Positions 27,136 to 38,300 of a stretch of DNA of 64,000 bases are shown one piece after another. The number at the start of each line of letters is the position of its first letter. The stretch's first letter is position 1. The stretch lies in contig NZ_CP095046.1 of assembly GCF_022919215.1 (NCBI RefSeq), positions 5,384,501-5,448,500 on the forward strand, read 5' to 3'. The position numbers and the translations under genes are program-made. The notes beneath the pieces were generated by a model. It saw only the letters and a program-made list of their open reading frames with translations. It had not been told where the DNA came from and ran no database searches. This stretch comes from Hymenobacter cellulosilyticus (GTDB taxonomy: Bacteria; Bacteroidota; Bacteroidia; Cytophagales; Hymenobacteraceae).

Positions 27136-27143
27136 TATTTTTG
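27136..27143 (+). promoter_or_regulatory. Promoter -7 box of plsC
   Basis: TATTTTTG, an exact match, 5 bases before the ATG at 27149. Confidence 0.45.
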
Positions 27144-27148
27144 CCGGT

Positions 27149-27991
27149 ATGCGTCGACTGTTGCATTACCTCTGGCACCGCATCTACACCACCTGGAGCA
27201 CGTTCTGGTTTGTGCTGCCCTTCGTGGTCACCTATCCGATTCAGGTGCTGCTGGGCCGCAAGCCGTCCTTGCACCGCCACCTGCACGCCATCAACCGGGG
27301 CTGGTCATCGTTTGCCATTCGTATGTGGGGCATGCCCGTGGATATCGTCCGCAAACAGCCGCTACCGGCCGAGCAGCCCTGCATCTACGTTTCCAACCAC
27401 AGCTCTTACATTGACATTCCGGTCCTATTTAAGGCCATTCCGGGCTTCTTGAACATCATTGGCAAGAGTGCCCTGGCTAAGGTGCCGCTCTGGGGGCCCA
27501 TTTTCGGCAGCGTTTATATCACCGTGAATCGCAACAGCGCCGTGAGCCGGGGCCGAGCCATGGTGCAGGCCAAGCAAAGTCTGGAAGCCGGCCGCTCGGT
27601 GGTGATTTTTCCGGAGGGCACCATTTCCAAAAAGCCCGGCGAGGAAATGGGTCCGTTCAAGGACGGGGCCTTTCAGTTGGCCATTGCTACTGGCGTGCCC
27701 ATCGTGCCAGTTTCCATGCCATTGAACCACCGGTTTATGCCCGATGTTGGCGGTATCCGGGTACGTTACACGCCCTTGCAGGTAGTAATTCACGAGCCTA
27801 TCTTCACCCAGGGCCTGACCAATGCCGACGTGCCCCGCATCCGGGACCAAGCTTTTCGTACTATTGCCAGCGCGTTTCGTCCCGAGGCTGCCGGCATTCC
27901 GGAACCTTCCCGCCTGGGCAAACGCCCCGTGGCACCTGCCGTCGACCCGGACCTGCAGCCAAGCCCGGAGCAGGTTCTGCCCAATTCTTAA
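27149..27991 (+). CDS. plsC: 1-acyl-sn-glycerol-3-phosphate acyltransferase
   Basis: Acylates lysophosphatidic acid to phosphatidic acid at the inner membrane; 280 residues. The catalytic motif NHSSYIDIPVL (NHX4D) and the substrate motif FPEGTISKK are intact; an N-terminal hydrophobic segment (TFWFVLPFVVTYPIQVLLG) anchors the protein. After about residue 235 the chain is Pro-rich and not conserved. It lies 27 bases ahead of gatC, so the two may be cotranscribed. Confidence 0.92.
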   Translation: MRRLLHYLWHRIYTTWSTFWFVLPFVVTYPIQVLLGRKPSLHRHLHAINRGWSSFAIRMWGMPVDIVRKQPLPAEQPCIYVSNHSSYIDIPVLFKAIPGFLNIIGKSALAKVPLWGPIFGSVYITVNRNSAVSRGRAMVQAKQSLEAGRSVVIFPEGTISKKPGEEMGPFKDGAFQLAIATGVPIVPVSMPLNHRFMPDVGGIRVRYTPLQVVIHEPIFTQGLTNADVPRIRDQAFRTIASAFRPEAAGIPEPSRLGKRPVAPAVDPDLQPSPEQVLPNS

Positions 27992-28018
27992 GTTGAACTC
28001 CTTATTTTCCTTTTACCT

Positions 28019-28306
28019 GTGAGCACCGATTTATCAACCCTGCGCAAACTGGCCCATCTTTCCCGCCTCGAATTCGACGCTACGAAAGAGCAGCAGATGC
28101 TCGGCGACCTGAACAAGATTCTGGACTGGGTGGCCCAGCTCAGCGAGCTGGACACGACCAACGTGGAGCCGCTGGTGCATCTGTCGCACGAAATCAATGT
28201 ACTGCGCCCCGATGAAGCCCGTAACTCGGTAAGTCACCAGGAAGGCCTGCGCAACGCCCCGCGCAAGGATTCCGACTACTTCCGCGTACCTAAAGTGCTG
28301 GAATAA
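28019..28306 (+). CDS. gatC: Asp-tRNA(Asn)/Glu-tRNA(Gln) amidotransferase subunit C
   Basis: Small subunit that stabilises the GatAB amidotransferase, which makes Gln-tRNA or Asn-tRNA by transamidation; 95 residues. Typical features: LRKLAHLSRLEFD at the N-terminus, LNKILDWVAQLSELDT in the middle and RNAPRKDSDYFRVPKVLE at the end. The start is GTG 28019. gatA and gatB are not in this window. It is followed after 9 bases by the TPR membrane protein gene. Confidence 0.94.
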   Translation: MSTDLSTLRKLAHLSRLEFDATKEQQMLGDLNKILDWVAQLSELDTTNVEPLVHLSHEINVLRPDEARNSVSHQEGLRNAPRKDSDYFRVPKVLE

Positions 28307-28315
28307 CCTTCTGTC

Positions 28316-31300
28316 TTGACGCTCCTGCTTTCTTCTCCCCGCTCTTCCAGCTGGCGTATTATTCTCCGAATACTCGGCCTGCTGGCCGGTATTGCGCTGG
28401 CCCTGGCCTTGTATTATTACTTCACCGGCGACGACTATACGCTGCGGGTGCAGGAAGTAGCCCAACTCAAGCCCGTGCCCACCGTGCTGCAGCACGTGCG
28501 GGTAGGCCTGGATGAGTTGCCAGTGCGCGTCAATGGCTACTTGGTTAGCGCGACGCACGACATAACTGGACCCTTCGTGCGGCCCGACGCGGCAGTCGCC
28601 CTGCTGGGGCTGCTGGCTGTGGCCCTGGTGTTTTACCTGGCCGTTATCAGCACCCTGCCCCGGTTGTCGTTTGTGGCGGGTATGGCGCTGTTGTTTTTCC
28701 TGCTCATGTCCTTTAATGCCGATATGCTCGGCATTTTCGACTCGCGGGAGCAGTACTTCCTTATTCTGACCTTGCTGGCCCTGGGCGTGCCGGCCTTCGT
28801 GTTTCACGCCTTTTGGACCGATATTTCCCTGGTCCGCCGTCTGCTGACCTTTGCCTTGCTCGTGGCAGGTCTGGCCACGCTCGTATTTCAGCGCAGCGAC
28901 AATCCGACCGACACCACGGCTCTGCACTTAGTAAGCTACGCTACAAGCAGTGGCGCAGCGGCCGTGGCACTGCTCGTACTTTGGCTCAGCATTGAGAATA
29001 TCTACGGGCTATTGTGGTTTAATTCCCAAGCCGAAAACCCCGGAAGCCGCTACGGCATTCTGCCGTTTCTGCTTACCAGCTTCCTCTACCTGGGCACACT
29101 GCTGCTGTACTACTGGAACAATGGGGAATTGCTTATTCTGCCCGGTGTCAACCTCGAACCACTGGTGCTGCTCATCCCGGCGGCCATTATCAGCTGGCTG
29201 AACCTGCGCCGCCGGGCGGCTACCTACGGGGAGTTTGTGCCCTTCGAAGCCGCCCAGCTGCTGTATCTGGTGCTGCTCACGGTGGCGGCAGGCTTTCTGG
29301 GCTTTGCCTTTGCCACGGCTAATGACCCGCTGCTCAGCGCCGCCCGCGACTTTACCGCTCTGGCATTGCTTTGTGTGGGTGCGGCCTTCCTGCTGTACCT
29401 GCTCTTCAACTTTGTTACCCTGATTCGGCAGAAGCTGCGCGTGTTCTGGGTGGTGTACGAGCCCAAACGGCTGCCCTTCTATATCGTGTACGTGGTGGGC
29501 ATAGGCAGCTTACTGGCTGTTCAGATGCGTAACAACTTCTTCGTACTCGACCAGGTGCAGGCCGGCTACTTCAACAACGTGGGTGACCTGACCCGCCTGC
29601 AGAGCGAGGAGCAAGCCAATACCGAAGGACTGGCCTTGCTGGCTGAGCGGTACTACGCCGAAAGTGACGTGCTTGACCAGCACAACCACCGCGCCAGTAT
29701 GGGCCGGGCGGCGCTGTACCATTTCCGTTCCCAGCGGCAGAATGAAATAAATGCCCTGCGGCGTGCCTTAAGCCGGGCGCCTTCGGAAAAGATTTCCCTG
29801 CGCCTGGCAGCTCTCTACAATGAGCCTACCGACTTTTTCGACCGGCTGCATGTGTTGCGCCAAGGCATCAAGAGCACGCCGCGCAGTGCCCGCCTGGCCA
29901 ACGACCTAGCCCAGCTCTACTCCCGCTCTACCCTCACCGATTCGGTGGACTATTATCTGCGGCGCGCCGAAGCCTTGGCTCCCAACAGCCCGGCCGTCGA
30001 AACCAATCGGCTGGCTTTTCTGATTCAAACCCAGCAGGCCGAAGCCGCACGTCAGCTGATTGCCGAGCGCAAGAGTGCGGCCGACAATGCCGGCTGGGCC
30101 AGCAACGTGTCTTTGCTAAACCTGCTAAGCGGGCAACCCCGCCGGCCAGAAGCTACTACGCTACTCTCTCCCGTGCTGACGACGGCCCAGTTTGCCCGCC
30201 TCTACCACGATGCCCTGCACCGCGCTGCCCTGGCTGACAAAAGTCAGCTGAAGCTACTCGAGCGTTTGGCTCAGCAACCCGAAAACAGTGCTTATTTCGA
30301 CCAACTGACTTTTCTGCGGGCCCTTACCCAGCACTACAGCGGCCAACCCGTTGCGGCCCAAGCCACACTGCTGCCCCTTACCACAGGCAACTCCACGGGC
30401 AGTGCCTACTATCAGAACCTATGGGGCTTGTGGTTGCTGGAGCAGCGGCAGTACGCACCGGCGGCGGCCCGCTTAGCCGATGCCAACCGTAACGGCTACC
30501 TGGAAGCAGCCCTCTTCCGGGCGTATGCCCAGGCTTTGCTCAATCAGCCGGACTCAGCCCGAGCTTCCGCCCTGAAAGCCTTGCCCGATAAGACCTTTGC
30601 ACTTAGTCAGCGGGCCCAGCGGCTGCTAAATATTCTGACGCTGGACTTCAACACCCAGTATCCTACGGCACCCGACTCCGTGAAGGCCCAATATCTGGTG
30701 TTGCGGGGCAGTTCGTTGAATCACGGGAGCCTGATTACCCAGGCAGCAGCACTTGGCACCCCGGCTTCGCGGGAGGCGGCGCTGCTGGCCCAGATTCCAC
30801 GGGCCCTGCGAGCCGGCCAGCTACCAGCAGCCCAGCAGGCCATTGAGCTGTTTGCCCCCAAACCCGCCACCCAAACCACTGCAGCTTCGGCTTGGAACGT
30901 GCTGCGCGGTCAGGTGTATCTGCAAGGCAAGCAACTGGCGCCGCTGCGCAATGTGGTGCAGCAAGGCTACTTTCACCGCCAAGACCGGCCGTACCGGCTT
31001 TACTACCAGGCCAGCTTGGCTCAGTTAGACAACAATGCCGTACAAGCCGCAAAGCTCTTCGACCAGCTCGTGCGGGAAGCACCATTTTTGGAAGAAGGTG
31101 TAGTAGCCGCGGCTGATTTTTACTTGAGCCGCCAGCAGGATATGCCGGCCTACAATGCCTTGCTCAAGGGCCTGGAATACAACCCTGAGTCGGTGCCCCT
31201 GCTGAAGGCTTACACGCTGGCAGCCATTCCGGCCGGTTTAAGTGAGTACGCCGCAGCTTCTCTGGAAAGGCTGCGTCCATTGCTTTCACCCGCAGAATAC

Positions 31301-31369
31301 AGTACCTTTCTTACACAGTACAACGCACGGCGAGCCAGTCAAACGGCGTCGGCCAACCCCTGGAATTAG
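28316..31369 (+). CDS. Large membrane protein with C-terminal TPR region
   Basis: 1017 residues. The N-terminal ~420 residues hold about ten membrane helices (first at LRILGLLAGIALALALYYYF, last near FYIVYVVGIGSLLAVQ). The rest is helical and reads as TPR-like repeats (for example LADKSQLKLLERLAQQPENS and ALLNQPDSARASALKAL). Function unknown; proteins of this layout are common in Cytophagales and may take part in envelope assembly. The start is TTG 28316, nine bases after gatC; no better start lies ahead of the first helix. Followed by an ABC ATPase gene, 18 bases on. Confidence 0.7.
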   Translation: MTLLLSSPRSSSWRIILRILGLLAGIALALALYYYFTGDDYTLRVQEVAQLKPVPTVLQHVRVGLDELPVRVNGYLVSATHDITGPFVRPDAAVALLGLLAVALVFYLAVISTLPRLSFVAGMALLFFLLMSFNADMLGIFDSREQYFLILTLLALGVPAFVFHAFWTDISLVRRLLTFALLVAGLATLVFQRSDNPTDTTALHLVSYATSSGAAAVALLVLWLSIENIYGLLWFNSQAENPGSRYGILPFLLTSFLYLGTLLLYYWNNGELLILPGVNLEPLVLLIPAAIISWLNLRRRAATYGEFVPFEAAQLLYLVLLTVAAGFLGFAFATANDPLLSAARDFTALALLCVGAAFLLYLLFNFVTLIRQKLRVFWVVYEPKRLPFYIVYVVGIGSLLAVQMRNNFFVLDQVQAGYFNNVGDLTRLQSEEQANTEGLALLAERYYAESDVLDQHNHRASMGRAALYHFRSQRQNEINALRRALSRAPSEKISLRLAALYNEPTDFFDRLHVLRQGIKSTPRSARLANDLAQLYSRSTLTDSVDYYLRRAEALAPNSPAVETNRLAFLIQTQQAEAARQLIAERKSAADNAGWASNVSLLNLLSGQPRRPEATTLLSPVLTTAQFARLYHDALHRAALADKSQLKLLERLAQQPENSAYFDQLTFLRALTQHYSGQPVAAQATLLPLTTGNSTGSAYYQNLWGLWLLEQRQYAPAAARLADANRNGYLEAALFRAYAQALLNQPDSARASALKALPDKTFALSQRAQRLLNILTLDFNTQYPTAPDSVKAQYLVLRGSSLNHGSLITQAAALGTPASREAALLAQIPRALRAGQLPAAQQAIELFAPKPATQTTAASAWNVLRGQVYLQGKQLAPLRNVVQQGYFHRQDRPYRLYYQASLAQLDNNAVQAAKLFDQLVREAPFLEEGVVAAADFYLSRQQDMPAYNALLKGLEYNPESVPLLKAYTLAAIPAGLSEYAAASLERLRPLLSPAEYSTFLTQYNARRASQTASANPWN

Positions 31370-31387
31370 GACTAAACCTGGCTGCTT

Positions 31388-32099
31388 ATGCTACATCCTG
31401 TAATTGAAACGCACGACATTGCGAAGGAATACCAGATGGGCACCGAGCTCATTCAGGCGCTTCGGTCAGTTACCATTACCATCCAGCGGGGTGAGTACGT
31501 GGCCTTCATGGGCCCTCGGGCTCGGGCAAGTCCACGCTGATGAACATTGTGGGCTGCCTAGACACACCCACGCGTGGTACTTACATCCTGAACGGCAAGA
31601 ACGTCAGCAGTATGTCGGACAATCAGCTGGCCGACGTGCGCAACAAGGAAATCGGCTTCATTTTCCAGAGCTTCAACCTGCTGCCCGGGCTACTTCTCTC
31701 GACAACGTAGCTCTGCCCCTGATTTATGCCGGCTACAGCAAGTCGGACCGCGAAGAGAAAGCCATGCTGGCGCTCCGCAGCGTCGGGCTGGATACCCGCG
31801 CCAAGCACAAGCCTAACGAGCTGTCGGGTGGTCAGCGCCAGCGCGTAGCCATTGCCCGGGCCCTGGTCAACGACCCCAGCGTGCTGCTCGCCGACGAACC
31901 GACCGGTGCCCTCGATTCCAAGACCAGCCACGAGATTATGGACTTGTTTGAGGCCCTCTATGCCAAAGGCAACACCATTATCATGGTTACGCACGAGGAA
32001 GATATTGCCAACTTTGCCCACCGAATCGTCCGCCTGCGCGACGGGCAAGTGGAGTCGGATGTGCCCAATGACAAGGTGGCCTCCCACATCCTCAGGTGA
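31388..32099 (+). CDS. MacB/LolD-type ABC transporter ATPase (two frameshifts)
   Basis: Cytoplasmic ATPase of a lipoprotein- or macrolide-type exporter, 237 residues after correction. Walker A becomes [12 protein letters not shown] once a C is added at 31513-31515; the Q-loop stretch [18 protein letters not shown] appears once a C is added at 31684-31686. The signature [15 protein letters not shown] and Walker [15 protein letters not shown] lie in the third frame, intact. Without correction the only long frame lacks Walker A. The matching permease is not adjacent, which is unusual. Confidence 0.9.
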
Positions 32100-32192
32100 C
32101 TTTTCAAGGCCGAGGCGCCGACATTGAGCTGATTTTTTTGTTCTTGTTTTTTCTGCAACCTCAGCTCCTGCCCTCTGTCCTTCGCTCATTGC

Positions 32193-32744
32193 ATGAAGAT
32201 CTACACTAAAACCGGCGACAAAGGCCTCACTTCCCTGATTGGGGGCACCCGGGTTCCTAAGTCCAGCCTGCGCATCGAGTGCTACGGCACCGTCGATGAA
32301 CTCAACTCCTACATCGGTCTAGTGCGCGACCAAGAGGTCAATCAAAACCGCCGCGACCTGCTCAAGGAAATTCAGGACCGGCTCTTCACCATGGGCGCTT
32401 CCCTGGCTTCCGACCCTGAGAAGTCGAAGATGAAGATTCCTGACCTGCACGAGGAAGATGTCCTGCTGCTGGAACGCGAAATGGACCGCATGAACGAAGG
32501 TTTGCCTGAGTTGCGCGTGTTTATTCTGCCCGGCGGCCACCCGTCCGTATCCTATGCTCACGTGGCCCGCTGCGTATGCCGCCGCGCCGAGCGCCTGGTT
32601 ATTGCCCTGCGCGAAGACTCGTTCGTAGCCGACCTGGTGGTGATGTACCTCAACCGTTTGTCGGACTATTTATTCGTGCTCAGCCGCCAGATGGCGCACG
32701 AATTGAATGCCGAAGAAGTTACCTGGAAACCGCGCCTTGCCTAG
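32193..32744 (+). CDS. Cob(I)alamin adenosyltransferase, PduO type
   Basis: Transfers the adenosyl group of ATP to cob(I)alamin, giving coenzyme B12; 183 residues. The ATP-binding N-terminus IYTKTGDKGLTSLIGG, the VDELNSYIGL stretch, and the C-terminal CRRAERLVIAL and LNRLSDYLFVLSR segments are family signatures. Start ATG 32193. It stands between the ABC ATPase and ilvE on the same strand. No other cobalamin gene is near; many Bacteroidota salvage corrinoids. Confidence 0.93.
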   Translation: MKIYTKTGDKGLTSLIGGTRVPKSSLRIECYGTVDELNSYIGLVRDQEVNQNRRDLLKEIQDRLFTMGASLASDPEKSKMKIPDLHEEDVLLLEREMDRMNEGLPELRVFILPGGHPSVSYAHVARCVCRRAERLVIALREDSFVADLVVMYLNRLSDYLFVLSRQMAHELNAEEVTWKPRLA

Positions 32745-32810
32745 GCCCGTTTCAGGAAGACTCCCGCTTTTCCCACCCGCTCTTTTCCCACTCTCCCACT
32801 ATCCTGCATT

Positions 32811-33874
32811 ATGCTCGACACACTCACTATTCGGACCCAGCGTACCACGGCCTCGCGCCTTCAGGAGCTAGATCCAGCCAACCTTGAATTCGGCAAGGTT
32901 TTCTCCGACCACATGTTTGTTGTCGACTATCAGGATGGCGAATGGCAGGAGCCTCAGATTGTGCCCTACGGCGACATGGCCGTAAGCCCCGCCAACTCGG
33001 CCCTGCACTACGGTCAGGCCATTTTTGAGGGCATGAAGGCTTACAAGAATCCGCAGGGCGAAATTGCTTTGTTCCGCCCTTACGACAATCTGCAGCGCCT
33101 TAACCTTTCGGCTGAGCGTATGTGCATGCCTCAATTGCCCGAGGAACTGTTCATGCAAGGCTTGTCTCAGCTTATTCGCCTCGACGCCAACTGGGTGCCC
33201 AAAGCTCCGGGCAGTGCCTTGTACATCCGCCCCTTTATGTTTGCCACCGATGGGTTCATTGGGGTTCGGCCTTCGGATAATTACCGCTTCATGATCTTCA
33301 CCTGCCCGGTTGGCTTGTATTATAACAAGCCGTTGCGGGTACGTTTTGAAGAAAAGTTTGTACGCTCGGCCGAAGGCGGTGCGGGCTATGCCAAAGCGGC
33401 CGGCAACTACGGCGCGGCCATGTGGCCCACCAAGCTGGCTCAGCAGGAAGGCTACCACCAGCTGCTCTGGACTGACTCGTCGGCTCACCAATTTATTGAA
33501 GAGTCGGGCACGATGAACGTGATGTTCGTTATCGACGGCAAGGTTATCACGCCCGCCTTGAGCACCTCAATTCTGGATGGCATTACCCGTAAGAGCGTGC
33601 TGCAAGTAGCCCGCGACCTGGGCATGACCGTGGAAGAGCGCAAGGTGTCGGCTACGGAAATAATGGCCGCTCAAGCCAACGGTACGCTGCAGGAAGCCTT
33701 TGGAGTGGGTACAGCCGCTACCATTGCCCCCATTGCTACTATCGGCTACCAGGGCCAGGATTACAGCCTGCCCACGCCAACAGCCAACTCGTTTTCCCAG
33801 AAAGCCAGTGCTATACTAAGCGACATTCGCACCGGTGAGGCCCCGATACTCACCACTGGATGGTGCAGGTATAA
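32811..33874 (+). CDS. ilvE: Branched-chain amino acid aminotransferase (one frameshift at the 3' end)
   Basis: PLP enzyme for the last step of Val, Leu and Ile synthesis and the first of their breakdown; 354 residues after correction. Class IV features: LHYGQAIFEGMKAYK, the PLP lysine in GYAKAAGNYGAAMW, and ESGTMNVMFVI. One C is missing in the run 33841-33844; adding it changes the tail to APDTHHWMVQV with stop at 33874, the usual C-terminus, instead of a wrong-frame tail ending at 33896. Start ATG 32811. Confidence 0.94.
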
Positions 33875-33900
33875 CGGTTTTAAACCGCGTTTTTAGGGCT

Positions 33901-33939
33901 ACGCCCGTCACCGAGAACTATTCGGCGGCGGGCGTTTTG
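33901..33939 (+). terminator. ilvE terminator
   Basis: Stem 33901-33907 with 33929-33935, an inner CCGA/TCGG pair, and four T after it. Confidence 0.65.
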
Positions 33940-33946
33940 CATTAGT

Positions 33947-33954
33947 TACCTTTG
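33947..33954 (+). promoter_or_regulatory. Promoter -7 box of prfB
   Basis: An exact TACCTTTG, 37 bases before the ATG at 33992. Confidence 0.5.
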
Positions 33955-33991
33955 CTTAACACCCATTTTTCAACATTCATCTTTTTTTCCC

Positions 33992-35067
33992 ATGACCCAA
34001 GATCAGGTTAAGGAATTGAAGGGCCGCGCTGAGGCCTTGAGGAGGTACCTTTGACTACGACAACCGCAAAGCCCAGGTCGTAGAAACCGAAAAACAGACA
34101 ACAGCCCCGGCTTCTGGGATGATTCCAAGAAAGCGGAGGCTATTTTGAAAGACATTAAAAGCGTCAAAGTCTGGACTGACGATTTTGAGAAGGTCGATAA
34201 AGCCGTTGGTGAAATAGAAGTTTTATTTGACTTCTACCGCGAAGGCGACGTTACGGAGGCCGAAATTCAGCAAGAGTTTGATGCCACGCAGAAGCTAGTC
34301 GAGCAGTTGGAGTTTAAGCGCATGCTCTCCGACGAGGAGGACCAGCTTTCTGCCATCATCGACATCAACCCCGGCGCCGGGGGCACCGAAAGTCAGGATT
34401 GGGCCGAGATGCTGATGCGCATGTACATCATGTGGGCGAAAAGCACGGCTTCAGCGTGCGGCAGCTAAGCTACCAGCCGGGAGAAGGCGCCGGTATCAAG
34501 TCAGCTTCGCTGGAAATAGACGGCGACTTTGCCTACGGCTACCTCAAAAGTGAAATCGGGGTGCACCGCCTCGTGCGCATCTCCCCTTTTGACAGCAGTG
34601 GACGCCGCCACACGTCTTTCGCGTCGGTTTTCGCCTATCCGGTGGTCGATGAGACTATCAACATCCAGATCAATCCGGCCGACATTACCTGGGACACTTA
34701 CCGGGCTGGTGGAGCCGGCGGGCAAAACGTGAACAAGGTAGAAACAGCCGTACGGCTCACGCACGCTCCCTCGGGAATCATCATTGCTGTTCAGATTGAG
34801 CGGAGTCAGCTCATGAACAAAGAGCACGCCCTACGCATGCTTAAGTCGCGCTTGTACCAGATTGAGATGGATAAGCGCCATGCCGAGCGTGACAAAATCG
34901 AGGCGGGCAAGAAGCGCATCGACTTTGGCTCTCAGATCCGCAACTACGTGCTGCACCCCTACAAGCTGATTAAGGATCTGCGTACTGGAATTGAGCGCAC
35001 CGATGTGCAGGCCGTATTGGATGGCGACCTAGATGAGTACATCAAGGGCTTCTTAATGCAAAACTAG
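33992..35067 (+). CDS. prfB: Peptide chain release factor 2 (programmed +1 frameshift plus two assembly shifts)
   Basis: RF2 ends translation at UGA and UAA; 358 residues. Codon 21 is an in-frame TGA at 34052-34054, preceded by CTT and by AGGAGG a few bases earlier, and followed by C: the classical site at which ribosomes slip +1 when RF2 is scarce, giving RRYLDYDNR. Two further shifts are of the homopolymer kind, a missing C at 34105-34108 and a missing G at 34434-34436. The GGQ motif ([12 protein letters not shown]) and the stop-codon tripeptide SPF ([10 protein letters not shown]) are intact. Confidence 0.94.
34041..34055 (+). promoter_or_regulatory. Programmed +1 frameshift site of prfB
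   Basis: A Shine-Dalgarno-like AGGAGG (34040-34045) lies just ahead of CTT TGA C (34049-34055). The spacing matches the known RF2 autoregulation site. Confidence 0.88.
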
Positions 35068-35130
35068 GCTGACAGCTATATCACTGAAAGTAAATATACT
35101 AACGGTTATTAGCTTGAAACCTGTTTTTCT

Positions 35131-35174
35131 GCGCCGGATTTAGTAACTTGTACATATCCGGTGCGCGCTTTTTT
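35131..35174 (+). terminator. prfB terminator
   Basis: A 9-bp stem with one G-U pair (35131-35139 with 35156-35164), 16-base loop, then a T run at 35169-35174. Confidence 0.7.
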
Positions 35175-35253
35175 AGCACCCGGGAGCGGACGAGTGATGC
35201 TGTTGGTAAGGGAAACTAGTCATAACTAGTGGCTTCCCTATGTTTCCTAAAAG

Positions 35254-35284
35254 TTGCTAAATGCGGTTTTTCCCGCTATACTTG
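35254..35284 (+). promoter_or_regulatory. Candidate promoter of the first susC gene
   Basis: TTG at 35254-35256 and TATACTTG at 35277-35284 are 20 bases apart, near the TTTG-N19-21-TAnnTTTG consensus. A similar block (GCGG, T run, CCCGCT, ATA) lies upstream of the third susC at about 46,179-46,207. Confidence 0.4.
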
Positions 35285-35345
35285 CCTTATTCGCCCACTT
35301 TCACAACTATCTCTTTACCTTTTCACTCACCAAACCAAAAGTCAA

Positions 35346-38300
35346 ATGAAAAAACTCTTATTTATGGTCATCCTGCTGATGACTAGCCTGTTGCAGCAGG
35401 CCATCGCGCAGGATCGGACCATTTCGGGACGGGTCACTGACCAGGCCAACGGTCAGGGATTGCCCGGAGTTACCGTGCTGGTGAAAGGCACCACTATTGG
35501 TGCTTCCACAAACGCGGATGGTACGTACTCCCTGAGTGTACCAGCTTCGGCGACCACGCTTTCCTTTACTTCTATTGGCTATACGGCCACTGAGCGGCCA
35601 ATCGGGGCCTCCTCGACCATCGACATCGGTCTGGCAACTGACACCAAACAGATTGGCGAAGTTGTGGTAACCGCACTGGGTGTCGAAAGAACTCGTAACT
35701 CGCTTCCTTACTCGGCTACGCAGGTAGAAGGGAACGACATAACGAAAGCTCGTAACCCCAACTTCATCAACTCGCTGTCGGGTAAAGTTGCTGGTGTTAA
35801 CATCAAGCAGAACAATACCCTGGGTGGTTCGACGAACGTTGTTATCCGCGGCCAAAAGTCGCTGTATGGCAACAACCAAGCTTTGTTCGTAGTCGATGGA
35901 GTTCCGATTGCGAACACCAACACCAACAACTCGGACCAGACTTCGGGTCGTGGTGGTTATGACTACGGCAATACCGGTGCTGACGTCAACCCGGATGACA
36001 TTGCTTCAGTAACCGTTCTTAAGGGTGCTGCTGCAACTGCTCTGTACGGTTCGCGGGCTTCGAACGGCGTAATCCTGATTACGACCAAGAAAGGCAAGCG
36101 TGGCCTGGGCGTTACGATCAACACAGGTGCTCAAATGGGCTTCGTTGATAAGAGCACGTTCGTTAAGTACCAGAAAGAGTACGGTGCTGGCTACGGTGCT
36201 TATTATGGCCCAAACGAAGACGAGTACTTCAACCAGCGTGACATGAACGGCGACGGTGTTCCAGACCTGGTTGTTCCTTTCACGGAAGATGCTTCCTACG
36301 GTGCTAAATTCGACCGTAACCTGCTGGTTCACCAGTGGAACTCACTCGACCCTACCTCGCCTACTTACCGTCAGGCTACTCCCTGGATTGCTGCCGAAAA
36401 CGGCCCGGAGTACCTACTGAAGAACTCCGTTTCGTTGAACAACAACATCACCATCGATGGTGGCAACGAGACTGCGACCTTCAAACTGGGTTATACCAAC
36501 ACGAACGACAAAGGCATCCTGCCAAACAGCGAAATCAAGAAGAACATGGCCAACTTCGCGGCCTCGTTTAAATTGACGCCTAAGCTGACTACCAGCGCTG
36601 CTATCAACTTCACCAAGACTCAGGGCCTGGGCCGTTATGGTACGGGTTACGACTCTTGGAACCCGATGCAGCAGTTCCGTCAGTGGTTCCAGACCAACGT
36701 TGACATTAAAGAGCAGAAAGAGGCTTACTTCCGTAACAAGCAGAACATTACGTGGAACCCCCGCAGTGCTACGGATATTCGTCCTATCTACTCGGATAAC
36801 CTGTACTGGATTCGTTACGAGAATGCCGAAAACGATGAACGCTACCGCTACTTCGGTAACATTGTAGCTACCTACAAAATCGCTGATTGGGTAGATGTAA
36901 TGGGCCGCGTAACGCTGGACTCGTACGATGAGAAGCAGGAAGAGCGCAATGCTATTGGCAGCACCGGTGTTCCTTTCTACTCGCGCTACGACCGCACTTC
37001 CCGTGAATCCAACTACGATCTGATTGTCAATTTCAACAAGAACATTACGGAAGATTTCAGCTTCCGTGGCTTGGTAGGTGCTAACTACAGAAGACAGCAG
37101 GATGGCTCGAACTACTCTCTCACTTCCGGTGGCTTGGTAGTTCCGCGTCTGTATGCCTTGTCGAACTCGGTTAACCCCTTGAGCCCCCCAATTGAGACTG
37201 ACCGTCGCTGGGGTGTGGATGGCTATTTCGCCAGCGGTACTTTTGGTTATAAGGAACTTGCTTTCCTTGACGTAACCGGTAGAAGAGACAAATCTTCGAC
37301 GCTGCCAGAAGGCAAGAACGTGTACTATTATCCTTCTGTAGCTGGTAGCTTCGTCTTCTCGGAATTGCTGAAGGATGTATCGTGGCTGTCCTACGGTAAA
37401 GCCCGCCTCAACTATGCCGAAGTAGGCTCTGATGCCGCGCCATACTCGACCTTCAACAGCTACAACAAGCAGGGTACCGAAATCAACGTTCCCGTAGGTG
37501 GCTATGGCTCGGTTCCCCTGTTCTCGTTGCCTAACACGCAGAACAATGCTGAGCTGGTTCCCGAAAGAACCCGCAGCACTGAAGGAGGTGTTGAAATGGC
37601 CTTCCTCAACAGCCGCTTGGGCTTTGACGTAACGCTTTATCGTTCGAGCACCATCAATCAGATCATTCCCATTCTGGTGCCTACCACTACCGGCTTCAAC
37701 AACAAGTTTGTAAACTCGGGTGAAGTAGAAAACAAGGGTATCGAATTGACGGCTTTTGTTACGCCGGTTAAAAACGACAACTTCAGCTGGACGGTAAATG
37801 CCAACTGGACTCGTAACCGCAATAAAATCCTGAGCCTGAAAGAAGGTACCGACAACCTTGTTATTGCTACCTATCAGGGTGGTGTTTCGTCGAACGCTAC
37901 GATTGGCCAACCTTTCGGTACTATCCGTGGTGCTGGCTTCACGTACCTGAACGGAGAGAAACTGGTTGGTGAGAACGGCCTGTACGTTCCTTCCCCTGCC
38001 ACGACTGTTATTGCCAACCCTAATGCTGACTGGACTGGCGGTATCTCGAACACCGTAGCTTACAAAGGCATCTCGTTGTATTTCCTGCTGGACGTTAAAA
38101 AAGGTGGTCAGCTCTTCAACTTGGACACCTACTATGGCTTCGGCACGGGTCTGTACCCAGAAACGGTTGGTCTCAACGATTTGGGCAACCCTTCGCGTCT
38201 GCCAATTGCTGAAGGTGGTGGTATCATCTTCGAAGGTGTGAAGGCCGACGGCTCGAAAAATGACATTCGCGTTGAAAACGGCGAAGGTGTATATGGCTAC

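Noticed and set aside
31388..32099. Frame starting at 31404 as the true ABC ATPase start
   Set aside because: That frame lacks Walker A; the family sequence is recovered only from ATG 31388 through two corrected runs.
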